A stretch of 64,000 nucleotides of DNA from contig WBMZ01011875.1 in NCBI GenBank assembly GCA_013400975.1, forward strand, positions 20,197 to 84,196, read 5' to 3'. This DNA comes from Atrichornis clamosus (taxonomy: Eukaryota > Chordata > Aves > Passeriformes > Menuridae). Shown one piece after another: positions 50,401-62,790 of the stretch (position 1 is the first letter of the stretch; each line of letters starts with the position of its first letter). Below the pieces are notes generated by a model. That model was given only the letters and a program-made list of their open reading frames with translations, did no database searches and had not been told where the DNA came from. The position numbers and the translations under genes were made by a program.

Positions 50401-52424
50401 GGCTTGAGCCAGGTTTGGAGCAGCTTTGGATGCACCTCAGTGGATTTGGAACCTGGGTGGGGAGCACCAGGCAGCACTCAAATGCAGCAGAGGGGCCCTG
50501 GGGAGGCTGGGGGAGGTGGGTGGGTACTGGGTGGAGAAAGCTGCTCTGTAGGCCCTGGGGAGATGGTGAAGAGCAGAGGGGAAGGCAGATGGGAGCAGAC
50601 CATGGGAGAGGTAAGGGCAACTCCACCTGCCCCATGGGTCACAGGGAGGACATCAGAATGCTGGTGGTGATCCTTGGTGGCCAAAGCCACCCAAGCTTTT
50701 GACCATGGATCCTCTGGGGTGACCTGTCTGTGCTGGCAGTTTTGCATAATGGGCTTGGCATGGTGAGCACAAACCTTGGATGAAGAGACAGCTGGGGAGG
50801 GAAGAAGGATGCAGGGGAAAAGAAGCAGGCGCCTGGCAGGATGGGGCAGCCCCAGGGCACCCCAAACTGCTTCTTGCAGGAGTGGCTGGTGTGTGGAGGG
50901 GACAGGGACAGGCCAGTGGTGGGGGGTGGCTGCCCTGCACCTGCAATAACAAGCTCCGGGCGCAGGGCCTGACAGCAGGATGGAGGCTGAGCTGGAGTTA
51001 CAGCCCCCAGGGGAGACCCTGGTGGCTTGGTGCCCGGGAAACACCTCCGAGTCAGCCCCCCTCCACCCAGGAGCTGGGCATGCAGGGGGTCCACCAGCCC
51101 CACACCTGCCTGGCTGGGAGCTTGTGTCCCCTGCCCGGCTGCCCCTGTGCACCCCCTCTATTGCACAGCCCCCAGAGCCCCAACTCCTGCCCCCATGGGG
51201 GACACCTGCTTCCAAAATTCTTCTGTTTCCCCCTGTGCTTTAGGGACCTTATGGCTGGCTTGGACCCTGGACACCTTTACGCTCTATGTATTCCCCCCAA
51301 AATCTCTCTGTCACATGTAACGTCCTCTGCCCACAGCTTTTCCCTGCCTTCTCCAAACCTTTCCCTGCTAGCCCACTCCAGCAAGAGTTTTGCTTCCTGG
51401 TCCAGCCTCCTTGCAGGGCTTAATCCCTCCTACCGCCCTCCCTGCCCCAAATCCTGCTTGCTCCTACTCCAGCTCAGCAGACCATTGCTCCCACCACGGC
51501 TGTGTTGAAACCAACCCATCCCACACCTTTCTCCCGATGACTCCCTCTCCTCCATATCCCTCTGTGCTCCCTGGTTTACCCACCACATGTGACCTGCTGG
51601 GAGCACAGGGGTTCATATTACTTCAGAAATTCCCCCATAAGTGTATGTTCCAGGCAAGCTCCAGGGACTGTTTGCTAGGTATCATCTGCACCAATTCCCT
51701 AAAAATGTTTGCACTCACATACCCCAACTGTCTGGCTATTGCTTCCCCTGCAATTAACTGCAGGTGATGAATAGAGGAGGAAGTTAATGGGATTTAGGAG
51801 CTAGATCTCCCCAGTGGGACCTGGGAGCCTGGTCCAGAATATTTAATTAAGTAAGGATGGTCACAAAGTGCAGATTGTCCCAAGCAGCTGGGGCTCTCCA
51901 GGTCATAAAACCAAGAAGGTCTAAGTCAGGAGCCACCTGTGCTGCCTGGAAGTGGAGAGATGGAGCACAGCAAAGCTTCAGCTTTCCCTTACATTAGGAC
52001 AAGCAGGAGGAGAAGCAGGTAAATGTGAGAGCTGGTTTGTGCAGCAAAGCAATGCCAAAAGTGAGATGTGTCCCTTCTCTCCCAGTGGCAGCTTGTCTTT
52101 GCCATAGGAGATGCTGGAGACATGATGAAGTCTGCTCAGGTCAGGGGTACCTCAGATGTGGAACTAACAGGGGGTGTTACTCAGTGTCTCCCCCAGCATC
52201 CTTTCTTTCCTCGTCTTCCTCTCTTTGTCTTTGGACTCCTGCTCTGTGGCTCGAGGCCACACTGAAGCCCCTTGAATGCTGACACAGACCGGGGCTGCTG
52301 CCACTTCTGCTCCTGACCCAGCCCCGCGGGAGGCAGGCCTCACCCAGAAAGGCTGCACGGAGTTTGTCTGCCAGTAACCTGGCAACTGCACTAATGCCTG
52401 TGAGCACAGAAAACATCCCCCTGA
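47481..52424. other. long unassigned stretch
   Basis: No gene or RNA gene recognised. Frames of 219 codons (49818-50477, minus), 245 codons (50478-51215, minus) and 242 codons (50780-51508, plus) overlap each other in GC-rich DNA and look like chance frames rich in Pro, Ser and Gly. A 14-bp perfect palindrome, ATATTTTAAAATAT, lies at 49608-49621. Confidence 0.45.
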
Positions 52425-52530
52425 ACCAGAGCCAGCACCCACCGAGGGCCGGATCCCCTTACGCCGCAGACGTGCTGCGCTCCCTGCGCCGCCGCTTCCC
52501 CGTGGGCCAGGACCTGCCCCATGTTTCTGC
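52425..52530. promoter_or_regulatory. CpG-dense patch, possible exon
   Basis: About ten CpGs in some 90 bp (GAGGGCCGGATCC, TTACGCCGCAGACGTGCTGC, GCGCCGCCGCTTCCCCGTGG). The plus strand is open through it and reads YAADVLRSLRRRFPVGQDL, which looks protein-like, but I do not recognise a family and see no firm splice sites. Alternatives are a short CpG island or a chance frame. Confidence 0.2.
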
Positions 52531-53425
52531 TTATTCCAGACATGCCTGCTCCTCGCCCATCTCCACACTGCACCCCACGCTGCAGCGGGATGCTCAGAGG
52601 TGGAGGAGGCTCTGGGTGTGGAGAGGAAGGGGTGCAGCTTGGCCTCGTTACCCACTGAGAGGCACATCCACTACTGGGAATGCCCACCCCAAATCCAGCC
52701 ACTTGAAAAATGCATCTCGGTGTTAAAACTGAGGGCCGGCTCACCCCCACTTGCCTGGCCATCCGGAGGAGAGGAGGCTGCCCCACGCCGGAGAGCAGCT
52801 CCTGAAGTGCTGTGGGGTACCTGCTGCTGCAAGATGTGTGCCTAATGCCCAGATCCACGTGCTCAAGGCAGAGCTCTGCTGGGTTCAGAGCCTCCTAACC
52901 TTGTGTTCAACCCCTCAGATTTATAGAAAAGTGTTGTTCCAGTGGTAGACAATGAATCTTAGGATTCTAAGGCTGATTTGACTTTTTTGTAAGAGTCTAA
53001 ATCTGGCGTGTCAGATAAAATCTGCAGTGCTGGAGAGAACATTTGTGCTCCCCACCCAGCATCTCCATGAGCTGGGCGGCATTTGGAGGAAGGCTTGGGG
53101 GCTGCGCTGGGGCAAGTCCCTCGAGGAGGAGACAGGAGTCATCCTGCTGTTTGAATTTGTGTCTTGCAGCTCCAGGGGTTTCCTAAGAATTGAGGGCATG
53201 GGGAGGGAGGTGAAAAGAGAGAGGTGGTTGATTTATAGCTTACCATCTTCTCTGATCTTGATCGCCCTTTTTCTTGGGAGTCTCTCTTATCCAGACATGG
53301 AGATGGGAGGAGGGGATCTGTTTCAGAGATTGCTGAACTCTGGGTGTTTGCCGTTTCCTGGAGATCTTTTGATGTTCCCTTTGCTTTAAAACATTTCCAA
53401 TGTTAAGTTTCTCAGCCTCCCACTG
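52531..53425. other. unassigned non-coding sequence
   Basis: No gene or repeat recognised. Confidence 0.45.
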
Positions 53426-53712
53426 CACCTCGACTCTCGACATCGGGGCACGATCCATCACGAGTTACCCAAACAATCCCCAGCAAGGCGAGACCTCCCC
53501 ATCTCCGGGGCAGCGAGGCGATCTGCCCCTGCAGGACCCGCCACGGCTCCGGGGCCAACTCAGCCCAAGACCACGGGCTGCTGTGGGCTGCCCACTGCTT
53601 GTTCCCCTGCGGCGTGGTGAGGGGTGGTGGGAGCCAGGGCAGCGCCGAGGGGAGGCTGCTCTCAGTGCGAGATGTGTGGGTTGAGGTCCGGCGCGAGCTT
53701 TTCCTGAAGGCA
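53426..53712. promoter_or_regulatory. CpG-dense island
   Basis: Roughly twenty CpGs across 290 bp (CCTCGACTCTCGACATCGGG, GGCAGCGAGGCGATC, CTGCGGCGTGG, GTCCGGCGCGAGC). It ends shortly before a long AT-rich, conserved-looking block. The plus strand stays open to 53817 and ends in a short stretch VWVEVRRELFLKAAQHND, which I do not recognise. A promoter or orphan CpG island is the most economical reading. Confidence 0.3.
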
Positions 53713-53924
53713 GCCCAGCACAATGACATCAAACAGGATGAAAATCACCTCGCTGGGCGAGAGGACAGGCTTGTGCCCTTTATGAGTCCTGTGACTAGTG
53801 CTAAATGTTTGATTTAGGACTCACAGGGGAAGAAGCACAGAAAAAACCCTCTCTGACCAGGCAGTGAGAGGTCTCCAGCTCAGATGATCTCTCTTGTCGC
53901 ATGTGCAACTTGTCAGCCTTGGTA

Positions 53925-54135
53925 ATGGACAGCAGGTCTGTAATTAAAAGCCCATCAAACAGTCCTTTTCCATAAATCTTTTCACAGTACTGTCGGTTAA
54001 TAAAATTGATTTCGTCTAACTGGTGCCGTTTTCCAGAAGAGACAGGCCAAAGAACAACATTGCCTGTAAAACAATCTGTTTTGTTCTGTGAAAGTAATTA
54101 GTTTTCCTTGGACTTAATGTACTTGGGGGTTAATT
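53925..54135. other. strong candidate conserved non-coding element
   Basis: A non-repetitive, AT-rich sequence with many homeodomain-type cores: GTAATTAAAAG at 53940-53950, GTTAATAAAATTGA at 53997-54010, GTAATTAGTTTT near 54095, and GGTTAATTATCC near 54128. It also carries GACAGGCCAAAGAACAACAT, which contains a SOX-like AACAAC core. There are no long frames, tandem repeats or transposon tails. It looks more like an enhancer than any other block in the window; conservation must be tested. Confidence 0.35.
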
Positions 54136-54214
54136 ATCCCAAAACTGCCCATGAACTCCCATGATGTGGGGATATTTGTGTGGAGCTGCTGGAGGTGCCA
54201 ATTCTTGCAGCAAA

Positions 54215-54445
54215 GCTCTTTATGGGTCTTGATAATGTTCATTATTTTCCTTAAATTCTCAGCTTAGTGGCACTGTGTGCTTGCATGAAAATCTGGTTTC
54301 ACAGCTTGTCCTCAAGAAGTTTCTCTCTTTTGTGGTTCAAACTCACAGCCTGACAGCACCTGGGACCACAGGCAAATAAGATTTACTTGTTTATTACTGC
54401 TTTAATCACGATTTTTATGCCAAAGTCATAATTTTGCAGTGGGAT
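54215..54445. other. candidate conserved non-coding element
   Basis: A second AT-rich, non-repetitive block 80 bp beyond the previous one, with CTTGATAATGTTCATTATTT, CAAATAAGATTTACTTGTTT and TGCTTTAATCACGATTTTTA. A TTTACTTG core of forkhead type and several TAAT/ATTA cores are visible. No frame or repeat family explains it. Confidence 0.3.
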
Positions 54446-57400
54446 GAGTTATGACTTCTCATGGCTGGGGCTATCAGTGCCAGCCTGTCCTTACAGCAGT
54501 CCCAGACAGTTTTTTTGGGGTGAGAGAGGCCCCAGAGGGAGATGGACGCATTGTTAGTAGCAATGTTCTTTCCAAATGGATTGTCTGTAAAGGTGAGATT
54601 GTGTCAAAGATGCTGGAGGTTGAGCTTCAGCTTAGGAGGGGCTTTTGGGTGGAAAAAAGTCAGAACTCCTGAACTTTCACCGCATGTTCGGGTAGAAAAA
54701 AAAAAACATTCAACCAAAATATCTCATAAACCGGTTTTTGGGTTGTTTTTTTTTTCTTTAAAGAAATGGCTCTACATGGCCATTCTACTTGTAACCCAGC
54801 CAAAAATAATTTGTGGCAGGAAAGTTTGAGCATTTGTAAAAATAAAATAAAAATTAAAAAAAAAAAATTGAAAGCCCGTTAGAGTATTTTAGTGTGAACC
54901 CAAACAGAGAGGCGGGTATTCAGAGGGCAGAATAGCCCTGATAGCACAACACACTGCATTTCTGGCCATGTGTTGAAATGGAGACTTTTTTTCACGTGTT
55001 TGTTTTATTAATCACACTACAGAACTCCGTGCAGCACTTGCTGATTTTTGACTTGTTAACATTTTTCTGTCCCACTGCCATTCGGTCTCCATTTGAGCTC
55101 TACACCTGCTTCCCACGTGATAAATGGGAGCCTCACGCAGAGCAGGAGCAGAAAACCAACTCCTACCCTGTCCCGGCACATTTACTTTTTGCCGTCCTAT
55201 TGGAGGGGGGCTTTTGACCCCAGGGCTGTGCTGATGGCGGGCCCGTGGTCGTGATTCATGTGGGATGGGTGTTCCTCATGGAAGCACTTCCCATGGACAC
55301 CAGTGGATCCTGCCACCAGCAGCTGCAAACGGCAGAGAGCGTCTCACCAGGGTGACTTGGGAAGGGAGTCAACATCCCACTAGGCTTTTCCCAGCTCACC
55401 ATAAAAGACAGATTTTTGCAATAAAGGGCCAGGACCAAAATTCTGCGGTGTTGAACAGGGAGCAGGGCAAGGGAGGGCTGTGGAACGTGGCGAGAAGAAC
55501 AGGTGGCGGCTGGGGATGATAAACAGAAGTGTCTCCGCACAGAGCAATTTGCCACAGGATGTTGCTGAAGCCGAAAAGTGAAGCGGGATTCCAGCCCAGG
55601 GTTGGACATTTGCATGGCTAACAGGAATATCCAGAATTATAATAGTTAATACTGACACCCTGCTCGGAAGAGATATCAGATCCGCGGCCCCAGGGCAAAC
55701 GCCGACTGTAACAGATTAAGGAGGGGCCCCCAGTAGGGGATGGATTTGGGGGGGATTGGATTAGCTGACACCTGCCTGATGTGGGGACTTGCACCTTTCC
55801 TGAGCGCTGAACATTAACCCCTCCAGCGGGCAGCCCATCTCCCACCTAAGACTGCTGATTCATCAGGACGGAAATATTCCCCGGAGATCTGTCACTGCGG
55901 ATGAAATCCTGATGGAAAACTGCCCAGTTTCCTGCCAGCATACCCTTGGCAGCCCGCCTGACCAGCTGGTAGCAAGAGGAGAACATGGGAGCCGGGCTCC
56001 CGAGATGTTAAACTCTCCCAACTCCTGTGCAGACGGCTGAGCGAGGGACGGCGGGCTCCCAGCTGGGAGACCACGGCGTGCGGGTGTCTCCCAGTCTCCC
56101 AGCTTGAGCCCACCAGCTGGGGGAAAAGGGGAGCGAGGGCCACACTGCTCTCTGCCTTTGGAAAAGATTGCTTCTGGGTTCTCGCCGCAGACTGAGCCCC
56201 AAATAAATCTCGAGACACTAAAAGGCAGTGGCAGGGTTTCACGACCCTGTTCTGTGCTCCCTGACCCTGCTCATCCGCTCTTCCATTCATATCCAATGCC
56301 CTTCACCCCGCCCCCCTTTTTCTGATCTCTACCCATTGTCTGGGTGACCAAATGTCTTCCAGGGTTGCAGAAGATCCCAGTGGGTTCCTTGCCGGCTCTC
56401 CACCAGGCAGAGCTGGTGTGTGTCCAGCTTTGCTACCGGACAGAGCAAGCTGAGATGGATCTTTCAGAGGCTGGCAGCCCCAAATCCACATCCCTGTCTT
56501 CCACACCAGCACTGACATAACAGAATGGGGACATCATGTCCCAGTGCTCTGTTGTGTAGGGAGGGACCCTTGGGGATCCCTCACTCATCTTCCTCCAGGG
56601 TGTTGATAAACAGGACATGAACACGAGGATCTCTAGAGGTACAATGGTGTGAGTCCGCTCTAGGCCTGACTCCTCAAGTCCTGTCTCTGCTGTTTGCGTT
56701 GTCTGGAAATGACATCTTTTTTTCTTGCTTCAAAAACACACTTGCCTTTGCTAAAATAAGCCTGAAACAGAAAATTCTGCCAGTTTCCTCCCTGAGAAGG
56801 TCGCCTGTGCCTTGGCCGTGACAAAACTCCCAACAGCCCACGCCATCCCTCAGATAAGCTGCGTCTCAGAGGAGAGCTTCTACAGCAACCGAAAACACCG
56901 TGGATATTAAATTCCTGGGCATGGGAGCTGTGGTGGGATGTGCCACTCCTGGAAGAGTACACAGTGCCATCTAGCCGTGCTGGTCCGAAGTACAGAGCTC
57001 ACTGGGTACCTTCCCGACCCAAACCCCACCTCCAGAAGCCTGATCCCCCCTTTTCCATCACCTCCAGGGCAGCTACTGGCTGGATAACATTGCCAGCACC
57101 AGGGGCAGGAGAGTGCTGACCTCAGACAGGAGGGTTTAGCTCATGGTGAGGTTTGTACCTAAGCAACCCAACTTGGCTGAAACAGTGACTTTTTGGTGAA
57201 AATTGAACTGACTGGTCCCATTTTTTCACTGTCTCCTCCAGGGTGGTGGCTTTATCTCCTGGTGTCTCCCTTCCATCTGGTACTGGTGTGCTGAGTCTCC
57301 AGTCCCCCTCTGCTACTGTTCCCTTTTCTGCACCTGAAGGATGTGAGAAGCACAGAGAGGTGCTCCTTGTGGCTTTAACCATTTTCACAAGCATTTTTTT

Positions 57401-59819
57401 CTGGTCCATTTCCCTTCTCCAACCAGTAGATCTCAGTCCCAACCCTGACATCCAAATCTGGAGTAAGATCAGAGATGCTAGGGCAGCTGGAGAGCTTGGA
57501 GTGGCTTTAGACTCCCTCTAACAACATGCTGAGCTCTATTTCAGCACAGCCATGCCCACAAACACCTACCTCAGGTGTCAAAGGCTGTGCCCTCCGCTTG
57601 GATTCAATCACGGTTCCCTTTCATGCTGTGACATTTCACTTGTGAGGAAACTGTGTGTCTTGTTGGTGCCGAGTGTTGGTTCTGGGTGCCCATGAAGGGC
57701 AAGTCCTGTCTCTCGGAAATTTCACAGCTGGAGTTAACAAGGCTTGGACTGTGCTGTTCCCCATACATTTCTCCTTTCTTTCCCTCTACCATTTTTCCTT
57801 TCCTCACCAAGGATGAGATGGAGAGAGAAGCGTGCCATGCACTTATCCTCTCATCTGGCATGGAGGGACATTTAAGACCTGATCTGTCTGGACTAGGATT
57901 TTACCGGGACTTCAGTCCTCTGTCAGGCCCTGGCACAGCTGTAGATGCCTGACAACCACGTTCAGCCACACCTCGATTCCAGCTGCCATCACCAGCCAGG
58001 GACATCTGCAGGACACCTTGCCTTTCTGTAGTTCCTGCCACCTCCTGCCCTTTGCTACTTAACCTGCAGCTCTGGCCCTTCCCAAACCCCAGTGCTGACA
58101 GCATGGCCCTGTTATCACCATGCTGTGTCAACTACATCAATGTGACTCCCACCTCACATTGTTTTTTTTTTTTATTCTGGTCCATTTCTATCAGCTTCTT
58201 TTCCCACCTGCTGGTTTTTTGCTGGACTATAAGGAGCAAGTAGAGCGTTTGCATAAATCTGGGATGAGTTTCTCTTAAGTATTGTGTCCTTTACCCTTGG
58301 GTGTGTAGTGCCTGTGGTTGAAAATGCTCTAAGAAGCTCTAAGAAAATGCTTAGCCCTTCACTAGCTAAGATCCCATCTCCACGAACTGTAGAAGAAGAA
58401 CGGACAGGAAGGATTCTTACAAAGATCGGATCCTTGGGTCTCCTCTAGTTACGTGTGAACACAAGTTTTTGTGCTGCTCATAACTTGGCAGAAGTCACGG
58501 TAACATTGAGATACAGGCACTCACACATACACAGACAAATTCTTTAAGCAAGGACCACGCACTGTTTCTCCTTGGCCCGACCCTTCTGGCCTAGATCTCC
58601 CCCCAGACAATCCAGTCCAAAGCGGGGGTGGGATGAACTGGATCATCTGCAGACACCAGGTGTCCATGGGGGAGACAGCTGTGCAGGCACATTCTACAGT
58701 GTCACTTAATGCCAAGAAACTTTGTCCTACCTGCACTGCTTGCCTCAGGATGATGTGATTTTTTCCTTAGGAGCCTCCCTTTCCCTCCAGTGGCTATAAA
58801 GGCAGGCAGGGGCTGGCTGAGGTGGAAAATCGCCCAGCAGTTAAAGTCTGCTGAAATGTAAGTAACTGAAAACAGTGTTTTATAATAGGAAACACTGCCT
58901 TAACACCAGGGCTTGCTGTGAGACCCACCTGTGACAGTGCAGGACCGGGGGAGGCAGAGCCAGGTCTCGGTTACATCCTGCCTCCAGGGCTATTCTGTGC
59001 CAGGCTGGGTGTTCAGCTGCAGTTTTACAGTCATTCCCCGAATGCCCTGGTAGTGACAATGTGATTTTGGAGAGTGGAAGAGTAAGATGTGTCCTGGGAC
59101 ACTCTGAGATGTCCCTGGGGGACATCTGAGGGGTCTTGTCCCTCAGGAGTGGCTGGGTGAGTGTGGAATTGGGTTGGACAGCTGCATCCCACTGCTTAGT
59201 GGGGGGAAAAAAATGAGCAGAATGGGAGAAAATAGGAAATGAGAAGAATGGGAGAAAATTAGCTTTGTCTACAGATACTTTACATTAACATTAAGGAGAA
59301 ACATCAACAACAGCAAGTATTACAAAACTGGAAACTTTTCATCCAAAGATGAAATTTTCTGGAGGCTCTGAAAAGTGTTAAAACCCAAGAATGAAGCTGT
59401 TACTGCCTTCCTGACTCTAGTAGGTGTAACACTGCCAACCTGGGTGATAGCATTGCAAGTCCCTCTGAAATTTTCTTAAAACTTTGGCTGCTGCAGACAA
59501 ATAAAAAGCATCTATGAAAGAATCGTGATTATTAAGCCAGTCTCGTGGTTTCTAGAGCCTGATGTTTTAAAGATGGTTGAATTGTTTCCCCTCTTTGGCA
59601 ATCCTGTAGGTGCCAGAACACAGCTGGGACCTCACACAAACCCCTGAGCACGAGCACACGTGGGTGTTGGGTGTGCTGAGGCGCTGCCAGTGGACATCAT
59701 TTCAGCCAGGAGTTGTTTCCCCAATAACCTGAGATGCTGGAGTCTTGTGAATGCCTACAACCCCGAGTTTTCATTTCCAATAAAAACCCTTTACTAATCC
59801 TCCCTGTTGCAGAGGAAGA
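54446..59819. other. long unassigned stretch
   Basis: No gene or RNA gene recognised. Contains A-rich tracts (54697-54709 and 54836-54870), an oligo-T at 58161-58172, small CpG clusters near 55680-55705 and 56030-56085, and a 26-bp tandem pair at 59212-59262. The many frames of 60-135 codons lack motifs. Confidence 0.4.
59212..59262. repeat. 26-bp tandem pair
   Basis: AATGAGCAGAATGGGAGAAA (59212 on) recurs 26 bp later as AATGAGAAGAATGGGAGAAA. Two copies only; purine-rich. Confidence 0.75.
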
Positions 59820-60055
59820 AGGTTGACAGACTGTTTTGAAAGCAGTTTAAGCACCCCGAAAGCAGAAGGCCTATAAACCAAATTAATAAATGTAATATTT
59901 AAACAGGATTGCAAGTGTTTCGAAGTCTAACCATGCTCTGTGTCTAGCTTGGCTATGGCCGGGGTGAAGGTGATATGAACGAAGGAAAAGCCATCATCTG
60001 CTCTTGCAGCTCAACCCTGCTTTTGCATCTTATTCATTAAAAAGCCACCTCTGGG
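59820..60055. other. possible conserved non-coding element
   Basis: An AT-rich non-repetitive block with AACCAAATTAATAAATGTAA (59877-59896) and ATATTTAAACAGGATTGCAA, passing into a CpG-containing GGCTATGGCCGGGGTGAAGG. No frame of note and no known repeat. Confidence 0.25.
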
Positions 60056-60225
60056 GCATCTTTCTAAAGGGCTTTACAGGAGTGAGGGCCAAGTGCTTCC
60101 TTGGGAGGGGCAGGGAAATTTTAATTTGGATACAGAGTGAAATGCACCAGGTAGAAGGGCTGGATGGAGAGGCTGCCTGGTGTAATGCAGACCCTAAGGG
60201 AACAAAAGGAACCAAGTATTCGCAG

Positions 60226-60652
60226 ACACCTGGGGAAAGGTCTGGAGCACAAGTCTGTGAGGAGGGAGCGGGGGGGGCGCAGTGTGGGGAAAAGGAGGCT
60301 CAGGGGGGCCCTTCTGGCTCTGCACAAGGCCCTGGAAGGAGGGGGAAGCCGTAGGGGGTCAGGCTCTGCTCCCAGGGAACAGGGACAGAACAAGAGGAAA
60401 TGGCCTCAAGCTGCACCAGGGGAGGGGTAGGTTGGATATTAGAAAAAAGTCCTTCACTGAAAGGGTGCTCAGGCCCTGGCACAGGCTGCCCAGGGCAGTG
60501 GTGGAGTCACCATCCCTGGAAGCATTCGAAAAATGGTAGCTGTGGTGCTTAGGGACATGGTTTAAAGGTGAACATGGTGATGGTGCTGGGTTAATGAATG
60601 GACTCAATGACCTTTGAGAGCTTTTCCAACCTTAATCATTCCATGATACCAA
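60226..60652 (+). mobile_element. CR1 LINE, 3' part
   Basis: A truncated CR1 3' portion. The end of reading frame 2 is visible as [16 protein letters not shown] followed by [19 protein letters not shown] (60420-60535). The 3' untranslated part has GATGGTGCTGGGTTAATGAA, TGGACTCAATGACCTTTGAG and a CTTTTCCAACCTTAATCATTCC end with tail CATGATA. This 3' end differs from the type at 7672, 47330 and 63190, so at least two CR1 subfamilies are present. The purine-rich part upstream to about 60110 may also belong to it. Confidence 0.9.
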
Positions 60653-62559
60653 GCAGGCCCTCTGGCTCCTCTGAGGCTCTTCATTCACGTCCTGCCCCTA
60701 TTGCTCTGTGTGTTCTTGGTCTGACACCGGGGCAGGGATGTTTGCTGGCTCTGAACAGCAGTGCAGGTTATAGTTGGTGTTTGGAAACACTTTGGAATGG
60801 CTTACTGGAACCCCAGCACTGCTTCTGGGAGGCTTTTGGCTCTCAGGCTCCAGGTGTAGCTGCAAACATTAGGGTCAGGGGGAGGTCAGGTTAAAAATAC
60901 AGGGTCCAAGTGCACAGCCCAGCCAGGCTCCAGCTGACACTCGCGAGGACTCGGCTGCACACACACACCTGACCTTGCTGGGTGGGTACAGCCAGGGGCC
61001 ACCGCTGCTGCTGCTGTCCTGTTGTGAGTCTGACTGCCCAAATCCAGCCAGTTTGGCCCTGAGAAGACCTCTTAACACTCCCAGACCACGTATTTGCATC
61101 CATCCAGTACCACCACAGACCCTTTTGCATGAAGCCCCAGTGGAAACTCAGCGAGGCAGAGGGGGAGATGAAGGGCTCAGCAGGGAGAACAGCAGTCCTG
61201 GGAGCTGCAATGTGGACAGCACAGGAAGATCTTTGATTCTGAGGTGATGAGGAGCTGAGGTAGGACATCCAGGACAGCCAAACCTTGTGGAGAAGTTGGC
61301 AAAACACCTTCCTGGGTACTCCGAACTGGAAAGACTGAGTGAAGAGTGGAGGAGGAGTTGAATGTCCCCATCTTAAACCTCTCTGCCCCTTTTATAGGTC
61401 ACGATCCTTTACATTTAGTATTTACTCAGAGCCCAGAGTCTGGAGAAGGGCTTCAGCCGATGGCAACTAATTCCAACAGCAGGTTTAACTGAAAATGCTC
61501 CTCAGCTACTCAGTGTGTGCAGTCATCCAGCCTGGGGCAGTGCAGCTAGGACAGTGAACATCTGTCAGAGCCCAGAACAACTTTAACTACAGGCTTCCCT
61601 AACTCTGTTGCCTCTGGATTTTGCTTCTCCTTGCAAGATCAGGATATGAAAGTCCTTAAGTGTGTCCTGGCAGAATGGTTACTGTGAAGGGTCCCTGGGC
61701 TGCTCTGAAGGGCAAAAAAATCAACTGACTCAGAGGCTGCAGGACATTGCCCTGCAAATAATGCTTCTGGGAGCAGGAGGGGAAGGTTCAGACTGAGGCA
61801 CTTGCTGGTAGATCCTGCAGTGACGCAGTTTGGTTTGGGAATGAGGAATTCAGAGGTTGGTGGTGGCAAAGACCAATGAATACATCACCAAACAGGAGCT
61901 GATCCATAAAACACGCTGCTACCAGTCAGCAGAGAGTTTGTGCTGGGACCTCCCAAAGAGAGACAGTGAAGGATGGAGCAGACATCCCACCGGTCTGTGT
62001 TACCAAGGATGAGTGCTTTGACCCTGTCTGGCTTTGCCCAAAGGGTGACGGTATATCAGAGAACCCTCTGATGGCCAAGATGGAGCTGCACTGGTTTATA
62101 CTGGTTAAGATCCACGGTTCCCAGCAGGAGTGAAAAGAGTAGCTGGTCTCGACTCTAGCTGGCTGGGAAAAAGCTTCTAAAAGCTTTTCAAATCAACCAG
62201 GATCAATGAACAAAATAAACAGAAGGGGAGAATGAAGGAGAGGTGTGGGACATGTGGCAGAGAAGACCTTCTGCAGGCTCTTGTGTGAGCTCAGCCACAT
62301 GGAATGAGGGCTTGCAGGAGAAGGGTGCCCTGTGGCTGAGGTATCCATCACAGACTGTTGTGAAGAAGTTTGGCACAAGGGCATGACGGAGTTTGAAGGA
62401 GGCCACTGTAGTGCCACAGGCTCCCAGACTTTCCAAACCAAGTGTCATGCCCAGTCCTGCAGGGTACAGAGGAAAGGGTTAACGCCTCCCAGAACTCCGT
62501 TGTGTTGGGAATGAAATAGAAAATCTGAAAGCAGGTCAGTACCTCAGCTGCTTCTGAAT
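60653..62559. other. unassigned non-coding sequence
   Basis: No gene or RNA gene recognised. Contains a short (CA)n-like ACACACACAC at 60958-60968. Confidence 0.45.
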
Positions 62560-62790
62560 TCTCATTAATTTGCGTTCCCTTCTCATTTATTAATGGGCTG
62601 ACTCACACTGTATTTGCTTTCCCTTTGCTGCAATTTGCAAAATTCCTTCTTATTCCCAGTAGCCCTCTTGGCAGTGTTATTTTTCTCTGTTTTTCCCTGG
62701 CCTTTATCATTTCCTTGCAGGTCTTAGCTGAGTTTGCATATTCTTGCTCAGTTCCCCTGACTATTTCTTTTCAGCCTTTTTCTTTTTATC
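62560..62790 (-). mobile_element. probable CR1-type LINE relic, antisense
   Basis: Read on the minus strand the sequence is purine-rich and follows the order of a CR1 second-frame segment: GCAAGAATATGCAAACTCAG, then GATAAAGGCCAGGGAAAAAC, then AAGAGGGCTACTGGGAATAA followed by GAAGGAATTTTGCAAA. The last part corresponds to the stretch encoding a DNKKEFYKY-like motif. Stops are frequent, so it is inactive. Ends are uncertain, and other LINE lineages cannot be excluded. Confidence 0.4.

Noticed and set aside
49818..51508. Three frames of 219-245 codons
   Set aside because: Mutually overlapping, low-complexity Pro/Ser/Gly-rich, no recognisable domain.
53599..53817. 72-codon frame ending in a protein-like stretch
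   Set aside because: Too short, no family, inside a CpG-rich patch that favours open frames; described under the CpG island instead.
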